From Candidatus Aminicenantota bacterium (GTDB lineage: Bacteria; Acidobacteriota; Aminicenantia; UBA2199): a stretch of 13,566 nt of DNA. Each line of letters begins with the position of its first letter. Position 1 is the stretch's first letter. The DNA is taken from contig JAHELQ010000088.1 in assembly GCA_024644125.1 (NCBI GenBank), positions 707 to 14,272 of the forward strand, written 5' to 3'. This document shows positions 13,393 to 13,566 of this stretch, piece by piece. The notes below the pieces were generated by a model. That model was not told the DNA's origin and ran no database searches. It saw nothing but the letters and a program-made list of their open reading frames with translations. Both the position numbers and the translations under genes were made by a program.

Positions 13393-13566
13393 GTGCCGCC
13401 CCGGTGAGACGCGCGATTTTTCGTTGAACGGCAATATGGGAACCCGGCGTGCATCCGCCCGGTAAACCGCGGATGGCGGGATCGAGAGCGGGCGCGGTCA
13501 TTGCATACGAACATGCATGCGAGATTCCTTCGGCAGCATGTTTATGTAGGATCCGACACAGGTCTC
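13393..13566 (+). ncRNA. Hairpin-rich non-coding segment, possible 5' part of a structured RNA such as a group II intron (cut by window end)
   Basis: No credible gene follows regulator 2, and the segment folds well on paper. CATCCGC (13452-13458) pairs with GCGGATG (13469-13475), enclosing GG-TAAA-CC. TGCAT (13502-13506) pairs with ATGCA (13513-13517) around ACGAAC. TGCCG (13394-13398) can pair with CGGCA near 13429-13433, and ACCGCG (13466-13471) with CGCGGT (13493-13498) as an alternative to the first stem. The arrangement, with GTGCC at the putative 5' end and GTAGGATCCGACACAGGTCT at the right edge, recalls group II intron domain I, whose 5' end is usually GUGYG. The fifth base does not fit. 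No maturase or domain V can be seen because the window ends, so this is a hypothesis. On the minus strand it could equally be the leader of a gene outside the window. Confidence 0.33.

Noticed and set aside
13430..13490. GGGAA followed by CCGG-containing stems, suggesting a cobalamin riboswitch
   Set aside because: The ACTGT-like core and a GCCAGGAGACC-type B12 box are missing.
13298..13514. Two overlapping minus-strand open frames at the right edge
   Set aside because: No ribosome site, no motif, and overlap with stable hairpins and the end of regulator 2.

Overview
This window is a bacterial signal-transduction and regulation locus of fairly balanced base composition. The organism is probably Gram-negative-like and free-living. 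PAS/GAF hybrid kinases, BlaI/M56 pairs without a beta-lactamase, and kinases joined to TPR sensors are common in large-genome environmental bacteria such as Acidobacteriota, Aminicenantes or Deltaproteobacteria-like lineages. That placement is an impression of style; no phylogenetic marker is present.

Layout. (1) 2-181 (+) is the 3' end of a gene for a receiver domain ending in a short coiled coil. (2) 182-508 is a gene-free convergent gap with a GC-rich hairpin. (3) 509-3099 (-) is a BlaI/MecI-type repressor followed by an M56 (BlaR1/MecR1-type) membrane metallopeptidase. Instead of a penicillin-binding sensor, the peptidase carries a long, charged, coiled-coil extracytoplasmic domain. The control region (3107-3189) holds a textbook sigma70-type promoter with three 16-bp dyads around it. 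A previously unlisted 51-codon leader ORF ends in an ATGA overlap with the repressor start. (4) 3223-5703 (-) is a soluble PAS-GAF-PAS hybrid histidine kinase with a C-terminal receiver. (5) From 5826 (+), divergent from the hybrid kinase, come two paralogous cassettes. Each has a membrane kinase with an extracytoplasmic TPR-like sensor followed directly by an OmpR/PhoB-type response regulator (5826-8825 and 10429-13335). A secreted or membrane-anchored protein of unknown function (8898-10283) lies between them. (6) 13336-13566 has no gene but is rich in hairpins. It could be the 5' part of a structured RNA element, possibly group II intron domain I, cut off by the window edge.

How it may work. 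The repressor/peptidase pair should form an autoregulated circuit in which a signal outside the membrane activates the protease to cleave the repressor. The two TPR-kinase/regulator pairs look like an ancient local duplication. Both kinases share an unusual H-box, in which Thr replaces the usual acidic residue after the phosphorylated His, and both lack a HAMP linker. Just before the secreted protein gene lies an 11-bp-period tandem repeat that suits an OmpR-family dimer, so that protein may be an output of, or accessory to, the first pair. The most novel material is the pair of TPR-sensor cassettes with the unknown secreted protein, the leader-ORF/operator arrangement before blaI, and the structured right edge.
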